A stretch of 64,000 bases of DNA from Azolla caroliniana (lineage: Eukaryota; Polypodiophyta). Under the pieces are notes generated by a model. The model was not told the DNA's origin and did no database searches. It worked only from the letters and a program-made list of their open reading frames with translations. The stretch lies in assembly GCA_043228905.1 (NCBI GenBank), contig JBHGNT010000017.1, forward strand, positions 7,192,001-7,256,000, written 5' to 3'. Below are positions 25,670 to 36,994 of this stretch, piece after piece. The first letter of the stretch is position 1. Every line of letters starts with the position of its first letter. The translations under genes and the position numbers were made by a program.

Positions 25670-26123
25670 TGTAAATAATAGCGTGGGAAGCTCGTAGACA
25701 TGACTGGCTCAGCCGGATAGCAACAAAAATAGAATGAAGGTTGAATGGAAAGCTTCGGAGTACACAGAGTACGCAGGAGAGACAAGAGAGAGAGCAAAAC
25801 ACAAAAAACTCAATTTCAAAATGATACTTTGTAAAAGTTGTACATCGAATGTGCTCAGAGAGCACTTTCATACAAGTCCTTAAAGGACTAACAAAAGTAT
25901 TGACATATACTTTAATGCTCATAAATGAGCGACTGACATTAACTCCTAAAACTATGCCTATCTACTAGGCTAGGATCATAGGCCTCTAACGGCCTACCGG
26001 TTACACACAGATCCGGACACCGGTTCGGCTCTTCTTCTCGGGGCCTAGCTGTTCGGTCTTTATTTGAACCGGGTCTTGGCTTGTTAAGTCGATCTGGCCC
26101 ATGTTGCGCTTGTCCGCTCAACA
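25670..26123 (-). repeat. Element A 3' LTR
   Basis: Starts TGTAAATAATAGCG and ends CTCAACA on the plus strand; the minus strand begins TGTTGAGCGGAC. It matches 41626-42097 over its whole length with many substitutions and small indels, including a shorter GA tract. Confidence 0.9.
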
Positions 26124-26959
26124 CTCCCCCTCAAGCTCAACTTGAGGTTGGATTGTAGTGTCAGTTGTTGCCGGTCCTTGCCTCCGACTTCTCCTGGTGT
26201 CTTCACACCTCGATTGTGCTCCTCAACCTATCCGGCCCCGCTTTCCACGACCCGTTTGGTTCCGCGCACCTTGACCTTCTCAGTCGGCTTGTCTACTCAT
26301 AAGGCCAATCTCAGTTCTTTCGCTGTTGTGACTGATGCTTCTCGACCTCCATGTCGACATCAACTTTCGTTGCCTTCTCGTCCATTTGGCCTTCAAGTGA
26401 TTCGGCTCCTTCGAATCAAACTGTTCAACCGAGTCGGCTACCTCCAATTCGTTCCCACTCTTGTCGGAATTGGCTATCTCAAATTCATCCGGAATCTTCA
26501 GGCCCTTCACCACATTAGACCATGTCCTGGTCTTGGTCTTCATCTTCCGATCAACTATGTCCTTCTTGACTCTGCGGTCGCTGCCGCTTGTTCTGACTCT
26601 ATTGGATGTGCCGACTTCTTCAGTCGACTTGGCTCCCTTTTTCTCTGCTGCTCCCCTTGTTTTGTTCTCAATCTCTTTCTCTCTGGCTGCTTCTCCAATA
26701 CATGTTCTCCCCGTTCCTATTTCTTTTTTCCCCCTCAAGTGTGGCACGTCGAGATGTTGTAGCCCAAGCATCTTCAAAAAGTGATGCAACTTCTCGGATC
26801 CGAGTGGCTTGGTGAAGATGTCGGCAACTTGCCGATCAGTGCGAACATACTAGAGTTCGACTTCACCGCTCAGGACCTGTTCACGCACAAAGCGATAATG
26901 CACCTCGATGTGCTTTGTGCGAGCATGGAACACGGGACTTCGATCGGAATTGGAGTCAG
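26124..26959 (-). other. Element A 3' internal region (RNase H end to PPT)
   Basis: This holds the decayed end of RNase H and non-coding sequence between pol and the 3' LTR. Open frames here (for example 26142-26762 plus and 26789-26280 minus) are low-complexity shadows with no domain. The polypurine tract is adjacent to the LTR. Confidence 0.6.
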
Positions 26960-28317
26960 TACTTCGATCTGGAGGTCTTGTAGCAGCCATCAAAGGCACA
27001 TGGCTTCACATGTCGTAGTGTTAGCTCCTCGATACTTAGCCTCAGTGCTCGACAGAGCCACTCTCGGTTGCTTCTTGCTGCTCCATGCAACAACCGCGCT
27101 TCTGAGAGAAAACAGAAATCCGGATGTTGACCAACGATCTGAGGCATCATTGGCCCGGTCGGCATCAGTATAACCGACTAATTGTTCGGTTATTCCGTGT
27201 CGGTACAACAGTCCCCGATCCTTAGTGCCGCTCACGTATCACAGTGGTCGATGCACGCACTGAAGGTGCTCCATAGTTGGGCGCTGCATGAATTGGCTGA
27301 TCACTCCGGCTGGATAGCTAATGTAGGGTCGGGTGATAGTCATGTATATTAGGCTTCCGATAATTTTTCGGAACCGTCTCTCATCGCAGGCCGTTCCGAA
27401 CTCGGGATGTAATTTCAAATTCCGGTCAAGGGGTGTCAAGACGGGTCGACAATCGGTCATGCCGAACTTGAATAACATATTCAACACATAGTGTCATTGA
27501 GACAATAATATGTTGTCGGGGGTGTGGATCACTTTGATCCCGAGGAAGTAGTGAAGGTCCCCCAAGTCCTTCATCTCAAATGCTCCCGAAAGTTGGGACT
27601 TCATGTGGCCGATTTCAGTAAGGTCGGGTTCGGTGACGACCAAGTCGTCGACATATAGTAGGATGCATACCAGACCTTTTGGACCCTTCCGGATGAACAA
27701 TGAAGAGTCAGACTTGGAGGCCGCAAACCCCATCTTATGCAACTGATGCGTGATCTTCGAGTTCCAAGCATGGGGGCTTGCTTTAGGCTGTAAAACGACT
27801 TCTTCAGTCGACACACTTCCGACTTGTTCATCTCCAACTGCAATCCGCGGGGTTGGATCATATACACTTGTTCTTCAAGGTCTCCTTGAAGAAACACATT
27901 CTTCACATCCATTTGGTGGGGATGCCACCCACTCGCCGTTGCGACTGCCAACACCACACAGACTGTCATCATCTTCGCTACTGGTGCGAAGCTCTTGTCG
28001 TAGTTGATTCCGTGGGTCCGTGCATATCCCTTGGCCACCAGTCGGGCTATGTACCAGTTGACCAAACCGTGGACGTTGTATTTTACCTTATACACCCATT
28101 TCCAAGCGATCAGTTTGTAGTGTCGAGGAGGGTCAACCAGGTCCCATGTGTCGTTGGCATCGAGCACCCACATTTCTTCCTCCATAGTGGCACGCCAATT
28201 CGCGTCTTTTGCCGCTTCTGCGTAGCTCTCCGGCTCACGCACTTCTGCGACCTTTGTCATGTACGCATAATGATGTGCTGTGTACTCATTATATCCATAC
28301 CGCATCACGGGGTTGTT
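26960..28317 (-). pseudogene. Element A reverse transcriptase and RNase H
   Basis: On the minus strand this begins MRYGYNEYTAHHYAYMTKVAEVREPESY, then reads through classic copia RT motifs: WKWVYKVKYN, ARLVAKGYAR, HQMDVKNVFLQGDLEE, SLKQAP, and the catalytic LLYVDDLVV near 27640. RNase H follows, with GYTDAD and SSTEAKYRGA near 27180-27040. Frameshifts occur near 27790 and several stops near 27490 and 27235, so no full protein is made. The family reaction is RNA-templated DNA synthesis and RNA removal during retrotransposition. Its 5' neighbour, the integrase end, now lies 10.9 kb away at 39255 because element B landed between them. The reading frame across the two sides is consistent once B is ignored. 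Confidence 0.92.
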
Positions 28318-28322
28318 TTAGT

Positions 28323-28575
28323 TGAATGCGGGTCTCTAATGGACGTATTCACACAATCTCCTTTTGTACACACTAGCTCTAGGCTATTTATGTAAATAGT
28401 GAGAAGGGAAGTTGCCCTAAGATAGTCAGTATATAAACTGACTTTGTAACCTAATTTTGTTGGTTGAGATAATTTAGGTTATCGTGTGCCGTGCGTCTCT
28501 CCCTCTCTTTTGCTTATTGATCTTCCATCAGAAGAGTGTTGATTTGTTCCGCACTAGACGACTGCGTCTCCAACA
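28323..28575 (+). repeat. Element B 5' LTR
   Basis: TGAATGCGGG...CTCCAACA, matching 38932-39249 except for a 65-bp internal deletion between short TGC repeats (at about 28512) and scattered substitutions. The retained copy at 39130-39195 shows what was lost. Confidence 0.9.
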
Positions 28576-28577
28576 TC

Positions 28578-28589
28578 TGGTATTAGAGC
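28578..28589 (+). promoter_or_regulatory. Element B primer-binding site
   Basis: TGGTATTAGAGC, two bases after the 5' LTR end, is one mismatch from the initiator tRNA-Met PBS. Confidence 0.85.
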
Positions 28590-29270
28590 TTGACGCTCTT
28601 TTGATTCTGCCGCTGCCTTCTATCTAGCTTCTATCAACAACTCTTCTTTTGTACACAATGAAGATCTCAGTTGGCACTCTCTACAAGATCATTTTCACGA
28701 AGAGAAACGTCGTCAAAATTTGCACCCCACTATTCTAAAACACCATTGAAGTGAGCCAATTGGTTGCACTTCACTCTTGTGATTGTAGCCGCTCGGAGTG
28801 AGATTTCACTTCACAAGCTCTGCCTCAGTCGAACTACATTGGATTAGACAACAATCGAATAAGTCACCTGACGCTAGTCACTCGCTTGTCGTAATCACTC
28901 GTAGTTGTTTGGGTTCCAGGAACAACCCCCGTCCGTGCCTCATTCAGCTAAAGTTTAGACAACATTCGGAAATATTACTTGTATCTATTCTTCTCATTGT
29001 CGTTGTCACTTGAACCAGTATTGGCCTAAATAATTGGCACATACTGTGGTCGAAAATCTCGAAAATCGACATTTGTAATCGAAACGACATACTTGGGTCC
29101 AACTCGACTAGGCTAGTCAGCCGTAGTCACTTCGGATCGAGTCTCCCGAATTTCGAATCAGATTCGGCTTGTGTTCAAACTCGACTAGAACGAATTCAGG
29201 TGAGCCAGTCTGTCGCACCCAACCACTGTTCGTAGCCAACTCCGAACAAAGCCTCCCAAAATCGAGATAG

Positions 29271-30281
29271 ATGGCATCAACCTTCGGCTCATCAAAGATG
29301 AGTCTAAGGATGTTCGACGGATCGAACTTCAATTTCTGGAAAGAGCAGATGCAAGAGTATTTAATAGTTGAGGGGCAAATCGACCCCATCGAAAACGAAA
29401 ATGCTTCAGAAGCATTGTTGTAAAATACTTGGCATAAAATACGCGTACAATACGTATTCTAAGTATTCTACAAATATTCTAACTTAATTTTTTTAAATAC
29501 TTAGAATTTACGTAGAATACGTTTAGAATACTTGTAAAATACGTTAAATACTTCTTAAAATTTTAAGTTTTTTTTTCAAAAAAAAGAAAATATTTTTTGA
29601 AATGATAAATACTTGTTAAATACGTTGAATACGTCAAATTTTTAGAATACGTAGAATACGTAGAATACGTCAAATTTTAAAAAATGGCAGTTCTAAAACA
29701 TAGAATACGTGTAGAATACTTCAGAGTATTCTAAAACGTACTCTAAATGTAGAATACGCATTTTTTAACAACTATGTTCAGAAGGATACAAGCTGCTTGA
29801 AGGGGAGAAGCTCGACAGAATTGTTAGAGCCACTATTTGGATGCACCTATTAGAGTCTGTGTACTTTACGGTGCAATCGTGTTGGACTGCCTTCCAACTA
29901 TGGAAGACGCTTTCGAACACTTACGAAAAGAAGGTCGCTGCCACAAAGATATATTTGATACGATGCCTCTATAACCTTTGGATGAAAGTATCTGATTCGG
30001 TCCAAGCACACCTCAATGAGTACGAAAGTCTAAGCTCCCAAATTTCGGCTCAAGGGACGACTATCGAGGATGAACTAAGAGCAATGTTGCTTATGAGTAG
30101 TCTGCCCCCTTCGTGGGAAACTTTCTTTACAACCATGTGCAACGCATCGACTGCGGCTGTTAAATACTCCTCAGTCACGAGCACAATTCTGACTGAAGCA
30201 GCTCGGAGGAAATCGTTTGCAAACGATTCGGCCAATAACGCGTATGTAGTACAAGGTTTGACCGACCAATCGCGTATGTAG
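29271..30281 (+). pseudogene. Element B gag (UBN2), split by a MITE
   Basis: The start at 29271 (MASTFGSSKMSLRMFDGSNF) opens the copia gag with its FxFWKEQMQEYL block. The frame runs to 29412, is interrupted by a 364-bp MITE plus its target duplication, and resumes at 29785 as GYKLLEGEKLD in the same frame. The UBN2 domain continues with AFQLWKTLSNTYEKK and MLLMSSLPPSWETFF, ending at 30281. No CCHC knuckle is visible after it, and the protease core expected between gag and 30325 is missing, indicating a deletion there. In the family, gag forms the virus-like particle; this copy cannot. Confidence 0.85.
29413..29776. mobile_element. hAT-like MITE, 364 bp, with 8-bp target duplication
   Basis: Perfect 8-bp direct repeats TTCAGAAG flank the insert (29405-29412 and 29777-29784). 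The ends are imperfect inverted repeats: CATTGTTGTAAAATAC at the left, and the right end read on the minus strand starts CATAGTTGTTAAAAAA. An 8-bp duplication and short CA..GTTGT ends fit the hAT superfamily. The interior is AT-rich with no coding capacity and consists largely of AATACGT/AATACTT-like motifs in both orientations. Gag of element B is in frame across the site when the insert and one duplication are ignored. It needs a hAT transposase in trans. Confidence 0.85.
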
Positions 30282-30324
30282 ACATTCTGACTCAGTTTGA
30301 GTTAGAAATTCGCAGCACTACGCG

Positions 30325-31740
30325 ATTATCGGAATTGGCACAATAGAGCTCAACCTTCCGGGTGGCTCTACATTGGTACTACATAATGTCCGACATGTAC
30401 CTAAGCTCTCAAGACCTTTGATCTTATTCGGACAATTAGACGAAAACGACATCCATGCGGCCTTCTCATCAGGAGGGTGGACACTCCACAGGGGGAACCT
30501 CTTGCTTGCTCGAGGACCGAAAGTGCACTCGATGTACCCGTTATATGTCACACTCAAAGAGGGTGACTTGTTCTTGTTCGACATTCCCATGTCATCACTT
30601 TGGCATGGATGACTTGGACACCTCAGCAAGGCCGACATCACGCATTTATCTAGAGTCGGATGCATCCCTAAACTCTCCTTCTCTAATTATCAGTTCTGCG
30701 AGCATTTCCAGTACGACAAACATATAGCCGCATCACATCCGACATCAACACCGAGAGAATTGGGTCCCCTCGATTTGGTCCACTCGGACGTCTGTGGTCC
30801 TATGCAACATCAGTCTCTCAGCGGTGCCTTGCATTTCGTCGGCTTTATTGATGACTTGACTCGGAAGGTGTGGGCTTACCCAATTTAAACTAAAGATCGA
30901 GTGTTCTCGATTTTTTCCGATTGGCTCGCTATGGTCGAAAATCAGTCCGGCCGAAAATTGAAATGCTTTTGGACCGATAACGGGGGAGAGTTCAAATAAG
31001 AGGAATTCGTCAGATTTTGCCAACAGTGCGGCATAAGATGTGAATTTATGGCACCATATAGTCCAAAGCAGAACGGAATTGTCGAGCGGATGAATCAGAC
31101 AATTCAAGAAAGGATAGTTTCCATGCTCCAACACTCCGGACTATCGGATGGCTTCTGGGCAGAGGCACTGCTTACGATAGTACACATAATCAATATGTCG
31201 CCAAGCAAGCCTCTAGGACTCCCGATAACTCAGGAATTATGGACCGGCAGTAAGCCGAATTACGATAAGCTGAGGATTTTCGGGTGCGAGGTGTACGCGC
31301 TCATCTCGAAAGATGATCGCCGCAAACTTGCACCAAGGTTCAGGAAATGTATTTTCCTTGGTTATGGACTAGATGGTGAAATTGGCTACCGACTTTGGGA
31401 CCCTAACCACAGACAAATCATTCGAAGTTCGGACGTAGTCTTCAATGAGTCGGTCATCCACCAATCGACCGAAAAGCAGATCGAAGTTCAAAGGGTAACT
31501 TTTTTGGATATGCCAACCCTTCACGAAGGCCCAACACACAACACAAGGTCAGCTTCACGGGTAGCCGAAACCTCTAGTACCGACTCGGCAGCATCCGACT
31601 CGGCACAACCGAATGTTTTGGCTTCAGATCATCCGATTACGACACCTGATGCGACTAGTCCGGGGAACCGACGTCATACGAAGAAGCATCAGCATCAGCC
31701 GATTTGGCCACATGGAATTTGGCCATGGAATCGGAAATGA
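30325..31740 (+). pseudogene. Element B integrase region
   Basis: Copia GAG-pre-integrase/integrase features in order: a LGHLSKADI..C..C-like zinc-binding remnant (30600-30710), HSDVCGPM (near 30785), FIDDLTRKVWAYP (30840s), FWTDNGGEF (30965-30995) and SPKQNGIVERMNQTIQERI (31060-31110). These place the D,D,E catalytic residues. It continues through the conserved LRIFGCEVYA and IFLGYGLDGEIGYRLWDP block to 31740. Stops at about 30610, 30887 and 30998 break the frame. The zinc finger lacks several ligands. It once joined element cDNA to host DNA; it is inactive now. Confidence 0.88.
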
Positions 31741-31896
31741 ACTCCATTCGTGCAAACAAAACTTGGGACTTGGTCGAATTACCGGAGAATCAACGCGTTC
31801 TCTTGTGCAAGTAGCTCTTTCGAGTTAAAGAGACGACTGATTCGGCCACCCCAAAATCAAGGCCAGACTAGTAGCTAAGGGGTTTCGATAGGAATA
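31732..31896 (+). pseudogene. Element B RT, 5' piece
   Basis: SEMNSIRANKTWDLVELPE and KARLVAKGF are the first RT blocks of copia pol, with three or more stops. The frame is cut by element C exactly at 31896 and continues at 37376 after C's second GAATA. Confidence 0.85.
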
Positions 31897-32279
31897 TGTT
31901 GAGAATCAAGCTCAACTTGGTCTAGTGTGTGAACTAACCTTGAGAGTGAATAGACACTCCAATGGTCAAGAGTCACCATTATGTCACCACTTTGTATTCT
32001 AGTATTTAGTGAGTCATAGAATCATATTCTATGACACATAACTTATGAGCTTTCACATTCCCCATGCTCCATGAGTCTTGTAGTTAATGAAGAGAGAGGG
32101 TGACTACATAAAGCACCCTCCTCCCACCTTGTATAATGTTGAGTCTTTCTCCTTTGTCAATATACTTTTACCTTGCATATTCTCTGTGTTTCACTCACTC
32201 ACTCTCTCTCTCTCTCTTACACACACACATAACTCTCATCTCTTCCGCTTCACAAGAATCCATCTCTTGATTCTTTACA
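31897..32279 (+). repeat. Element C 5' LTR
   Basis: TGTTGAGAATC...TCTTTACA; the partner of 36995-37375 with near identity. Differences include a TG dinucleotide indel and CACT repeat length. Confidence 0.95.
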
Positions 32280-32291
32280 TGGTATCAGAGC
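32280..32291 (+). promoter_or_regulatory. Element C primer-binding site
   Basis: TGGTATCAGAGC directly abuts the 5' LTR and is the exact initiator tRNA-Met PBS. Confidence 0.95.
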
Positions 32292-32416
32292 GATTTGGTA
32301 GCTCGATCTAGCCCATTCGCCTCATCGTGATCGTGTGTTGTGCTCTACACCGACGACCAAGAATCGGCTCATAGCTCGCATTCGAATAGAGAAGAAGAAG
32401 AAGAAGAATCGACATA

Positions 32417-33480
32417 ATGATTACTCAAATGGGGAGCGCTCTCCCTACTGAGAAGTTGGATCGAAACAACTGCACATCTTGGGAGTACAAGATGCACCAA
32501 TACCTTGTCGAACAAGGCTATCGGAACTACATCAAAGGAGCGCATGAAGACCGACCCGCTGAAGAGGCTCTCGGATACGCGACATGGGAGCAAGCCACAA
32601 GTCGCATGCCGCGTGATGTATTGTTTGGAGACATGTGTTTACAACCACATGCTCGGTTACATTCGAGAAGCCAAGACGCCGAAGGAAGCGTGGGAAAATC
32701 TACGAAAGATTTTCACCGCCAACACGACCACGAGGAAGCTTCAACTCTGCCAAGAGTTGAACAACATTCAACAAAGGGACATGTCCATCACAACATACAC
32801 CTTGAAGATCAAGGAGCTTTGCGACTCGCTCAGCTCAATAAGCGTAAGTATAGATGATGATGAGATGGTGCAAATATGCCTCGGCGGCCTCGCACCACGG
32901 TTCGGCGCGATGCGAACCGTTGTTCTAGCACGGGAGAAATATCCCTCGTTCTTCGAGCTCCAATCAATGCTATTGGTCGAAGAAAACCACGTGCGTACAA
33001 TGAGCAATGAGTCGGAAGGCCACATGCTCTACATGCAGTCTAATGGAGGAAGAGGACGCGGACGAGCGAGAGGCTGATTCGGCCAAGGACAAGGCGGACG
33101 AGGTCCGACCTACGACAACAACTCCCAATTTCGGCTGCCTAAAGGAGGCCAACGAGGAACCTTCGCAAGAAGGGGGAGCTTCCACTCCGGCCCAAGCCGT
33201 CAAAACGCAACCGAATGCGGATATTGCGGAAAGCTCGGCCACCAAGAAGAAGAGTGCCGAAAGAGGATGCGTGAATTGGCGTCCACAAGCCGACAACTCA
33301 CGAATTACGCGCACAATTCCGACTACGAAGAGTATAGCGGAATGTACGGGCACAACTCCAACTACGAAGATCGTGGCGGAATGTATGCACACAACTCCGA
33401 CCGTGGCGGAATGTACGGGCACAACTACGAAGATCGTGGTGGAATGTATGCGCACTACTCCGACCGTGGCGGAATGTTCA
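32417..33480 (+). pseudogene. Element C gag with CCHC zinc knuckle
   Basis: It starts at 32417 (MITQMGSALPTEKLDRNN), giving the N-terminal WEYKMHQYLVEQGY block. A frameshift near 32605-32615 moves the frame to that of 32505-33077, where EAWENLRKIFTANTTTRKLQL and DDEMVQICLGGLAPRFG complete the UBN2 domain. An RGRGRARG tail hits TGA (33075-33077). The same frame then continues to the zinc knuckle CGYCGKLGHQEEEC (33216-33257, intact C-x2-C-x4-H-x4-C). A YEDRGGMYAHNSDRGG-like tandem repeat follows (33310-33475), an unusual Gly/Tyr-rich tail. Gag packages the element RNA; this copy has one frameshift and one CGA-type stop. Confidence 0.9.
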
Positions 33481-33489
33481 TGATGAAAC

Positions 33490-35173
33490 ATAGAGCAAAC
33501 TCTATGTCGGCCGCTACCTCAACTAGTGCCTCCAGTTCGGAAGACGTATGGTTCGTCGATTCCGGTGCCTTGAACCATATGACATCGCATCAAGAATGGT
33601 TCCGAGAATTTCGAGAGCCAGACCGACCCGGCTATGTCGAAACCGGAGACGACACTATGCACCCGATTTAGCACATTGGCAATGTTTCGTTCGGAAAAGA
33701 AGGTAAGCAAAATTATATTAAAAATGTCTTGCATGTACCGACCATTACGAAAAATTTGGTCTCCGTCGGCCAAATTGTAGAGCAAGGGATGCAAGTTCGA
33801 TTTAATCAAGGCGGTTGCTTCATCGAAAAAGAGGGCCGACTCATCGCACGCAGACGAAGAGAGGACCAAATGTTCATTCTCGATTCATGCGAGATGAAAT
33901 CCGCCATGTTCGCGAAAAACACGAAAGCCGACTCCAACATAGAGCTATGGCACAAGCGAATCGGCCACATCAATCTCAACAAACTCAAAGCAATGAAATT
34001 GAAAGGAGTCGTCATCGGACTCCCGACATTCAAAGAGAAGGAGATTGAAGGTGTATGCGAAGCGTGCCAATTCGGCAAGCAACACCGACACCCATTCCCG
34101 AAAGAGCGGAACGTGAGCAAAGGTCTCCTCGACGTAGTCCATTCCGACGTATGGGGAACAGCGCAAACGGCTACATTCGGCGGATGCCAATATTACGTGC
34201 TCTTCATCGATGACTTCTCTAGGCACACTTGGATCTACCCGATGCGGCAAAAGAGCGAAGTGTTCGGACACTTCCAAAATTTCAAGAATGAAGTCGAGAA
34301 AGTCACGGGCCGACATGTACGATGCCTTCGATCGGATGGCGGCAAGGAATACTTCTCGGACGATTTCACGGCATATCTTCGAAAGGAAGGAATTCGGTGA
34401 GAATTCACTTGCCGACACACTCCGCAACAAAACGGAGTAGCCGAGCGCAAAAATCGGCACATCCTCGAAGTAGCGCGGGCCATGATGAACGAGAAGCATA
34501 GGCCCAAGTCATATTGGGCTGAAGCTGCAAATACGGCTGTCTACCTAATGAACCGGTGCACAACATCCGGTGTGCACGAGGTCACTCCGCACGAAAAATA
34601 CTTCGGAAAGAAGCCGGACTTATCGCACATCCGGATATTTGGCGCGATAGCATACATGCACATCCCCGATGAGAAGTGCCAAAAGCTTGACCTGAAGTCG
34701 GAGAAATGTATCCTTGTAGGATATTCACTGGAGCAAAAGGGGTACAAGTGCTACAACCCCTCAACTCGAAAATCTCGAGTAAGTCGAGACGTTGTTTTTG
34801 ACGAATCAACATTCTGGTACGTACCAGAGACAACTTCGACTCCGACTCCGCTCGACCTGGAATCCACTGAACAAGAGATAGAGGATGAAGATCGCCTTAC
34901 GCGCATGATCGAAGAAAGTCCGATCACGACTCGACTGAGCGGGCCATAAGAGCCTTTGAGCGATCAAAGCACATCACGGCCTAGCCCGAAGATGGACAAA
35001 GGCAAGGCGAAAATGGCGGAATACGTAGACGATTGCATCAACGATGATGAGTCAACTCACTCACTCGACAGTGAGTTCGGCGGCTTCGATGTTCCAATCG
35101 GAGCTAAGAAAGCCCTCATCTCTACAAATGAAAAGCTCCGCCGATCCACCCGTGAAAAGAACCCCGTAAGCTG
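33490..35173 (+). pseudogene. Element C protease and integrase
   Basis: The protease active site WFVDSGALNHM (about 33549-33581) is followed by LHVPTITKNLVSVGQ. The GAG-pre-integrase zinc finger ELWHKRIGHINLNKL..CEACQFGKQH (33943-34085) keeps its H,H,C,C ligands. The catalytic triad is visible in HSDVWG (34140s), RSDGGKEYF (34330s) and TPQQNGVAERKNR (34420-34455). The target-binding tail FGAIAYMHIPDEKCQKLD..ILVGYSLEQKGYKCYNP is intact. In-frame stops at 33669, 34398, 34947 and 35172 interrupt it; at least two (34398, 35172) are TGA where family members have Arg. The RT reading frame follows directly. Confidence 0.92.
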
Positions 35174-35192
35174 ATTCGGCTACAACGATTAT

Positions 35193-36719
35193 ATGGCGTA
35201 CCATTACGCCTTTATGATGAAGGTAGCGACAGTACGGGAGCCGGAAACCTTTCCCAAAGCCACGAAGGACCCGCGATGGATCGAAGCAATGAATGAGGAG
35301 ATGCAGGCACTACGGAAGAACGAGACGTGGGATCTTGTTCCCACCTCACCACACAAAAAGGCGATCAGATGCAGATGGATCTACAAGGTGAAGTATAACG
35401 CCGATGGCTTCGTAAACCGCTACAAAGCTCGACTCGTAGCGAAAGGATGCGCTCAAACGCATGGCGTTGACTACGAAGAGACCTTTGCCCCGGTGGCAAA
35501 GATGACGACGATACGGACCGTAATTGCAATTGCCGTGGCGAAAGGGTGGCATCTCCATCAAATGGACGTCAAGAACGCCTTTCTACAAGGCAAATTAGAA
35601 GAGGAGGTGTACATGATCCAACCACTCGGCTTCAACTCGAGCACCCATCCGAAAGCTGTTTGCCGACTCAAGAAGCCACTCTACGGCCTCAAGCAAGCAC
35701 CGCGTGCTTGGCATTCGAAGATAACGCAATATCTTCATCAAATCGGCTTCCGTATGTCAAAATTGGACAACTCCCTCTACACACGAAGCGATTCCGCAAG
35801 TCAGATCGTCATCATTTTATATGTGGATGACCTAGTCATTGGAGGTGAGCATCTCGTCGAAATCAATAAAGTCAAATCCCTCCTTTCCAATAAGTTCAAG
35901 ATGACGGACATGAAGGAGCTCCACTACTTCCTCAACATCGAGGTAATTCGGACTCCGGCCGGAAGCATGATCTCTCAATGGCACTACATCCTCAACTTGT
36001 TATACAAGTTCGGGATGGCTGAGTGCAAATCCACGACAACCCCGCTCAATCGCAATCTCAAATTCAATGCGAACTCCAGCACCAAAGCGTGTGAGCCGAC
36101 TCAGTATCGGCAACTCATCTACCTCACAATCACACGACCTGATCTCTGTTATCCAGTCAGTCTCCTTAGCCAATTCATACAAACACCGTGTGATACTCAC
36201 TTGGATTGCGCTAAGAGAGTTCTACAATACGTGAGCGGCACAATGGATTGCGGCATCCTCTACAAGACCGCGATGCCAATACGACTCGAGGGTTACACAA
36301 ACACCGATTGGGCCGGCTACAAAGCCGATAGAAGTTCAACCTCCGGATTTGTTTTCTCCCTCGGCAGCGGAGCAATATCCTGGAGTAGCAAGAAGCAGCC
36401 TACTGTCACTCTTTCGAGTACGGAGGCGGAATACAGGGGTGCGGCCGTAGCTGCATGTGAAGCTGTATGGCTCAAAAGGATACTCAAGGATCTGGGCGTA
36501 CCCATCAAGGATCCGACTTCCCTTTACTGCGACAACATGAGTAGTATTTATCTGGCTGGCGATGTTGACCTACAACACATTAGCACCAATCTTCAAACGG
36601 CCGACATCTTCACTAAAGCCTTAGGAGCCGACAAGCTATGGCAATTCATGACCGATCTCGGATTGACGATCCCTGACCTGCCAAGCTTGAGGGGGAGTAC
36701 TGAAGACATTACGCAATAA
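35193..36719 (+). CDS. Element C reverse transcriptase/RNase H, open 508-codon frame
   Basis: This is an uninterrupted frame from MAYHYAFMMKVATVREPETF to the end of RNase H. RT blocks are in order: WIYKVKYNADGFVNRYKARLVAKG, YEETFAPVAKM, HQMDVKNAFLQGKLEEEVYM, LYGLKQAPRAWH, and the catalytic YVDDLVIGG (near 35820). RNase H shows TDWAGYKADRSSTSGF and SSTEAEYRGAAVAACEAVW (36305-36470), ending with LQTADIFTKALGADK. It is part of the gag-pol polyprotein, so the listed Met is only the first after the stop at 35172, not a native start. It copies element RNA to cDNA in the particle. This is the best preserved coding segment of any element in the window. Confidence 0.93.
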   Translation: MAYHYAFMMKVATVREPETFPKATKDPRWIEAMNEEMQALRKNETWDLVPTSPHKKAIRCRWIYKVKYNADGFVNRYKARLVAKGCAQTHGVDYEETFAPVAKMTTIRTVIAIAVAKGWHLHQMDVKNAFLQGKLEEEVYMIQPLGFNSSTHPKAVCRLKKPLYGLKQAPRAWHSKITQYLHQIGFRMSKLDNSLYTRSDSASQIVIILYVDDLVIGGEHLVEINKVKSLLSNKFKMTDMKELHYFLNIEVIRTPAGSMISQWHYILNLLYKFGMAECKSTTTPLNRNLKFNANSSTKACEPTQYRQLIYLTITRPDLCYPVSLLSQFIQTPCDTHLDCAKRVLQYVSGTMDCGILYKTAMPIRLEGYTNTDWAGYKADRSSTSGFVFSLGSGAISWSSKKQPTVTLSSTEAEYRGAAVAACEAVWLKRILKDLGVPIKDPTSLYCDNMSSIYLAGDVDLQHISTNLQTADIFTKALGADKLWQFMTDLGLTIPDLPSLRGSTEDITQ

Positions 36720-36994
36720 CGTGTGGATTCAGCAAACCACACACACTACGCAATAAAGCGTGGATTTCACAACCACGCAACGAAGCCGTGAAGAGCCGAT
36801 GCACCGCACAAAGCCGCGAAGAAAGACGCAAGCCGAAGCATAGACTTCACAACTACGCAAAACGCAAGCTGGAGCACGGATTCCGCAACTCCGCATAAAG
36901 CGAGTCGACGCGAGTCAATGCGGACTCTGGAACGCGAGTCGAAGCGGATTTCGGATACCATCTGAAACCGACCCGACTTGAGCTTGAGGGGGCG

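Noticed and set aside
26142-26789. Frames of 206 codons (plus) and 169 codons (minus) in the element A 3' internal region
   Set aside because: They overlap each other, are compositionally simple and lie in non-coding retrotransposon sequence between RNase H and the PPT.
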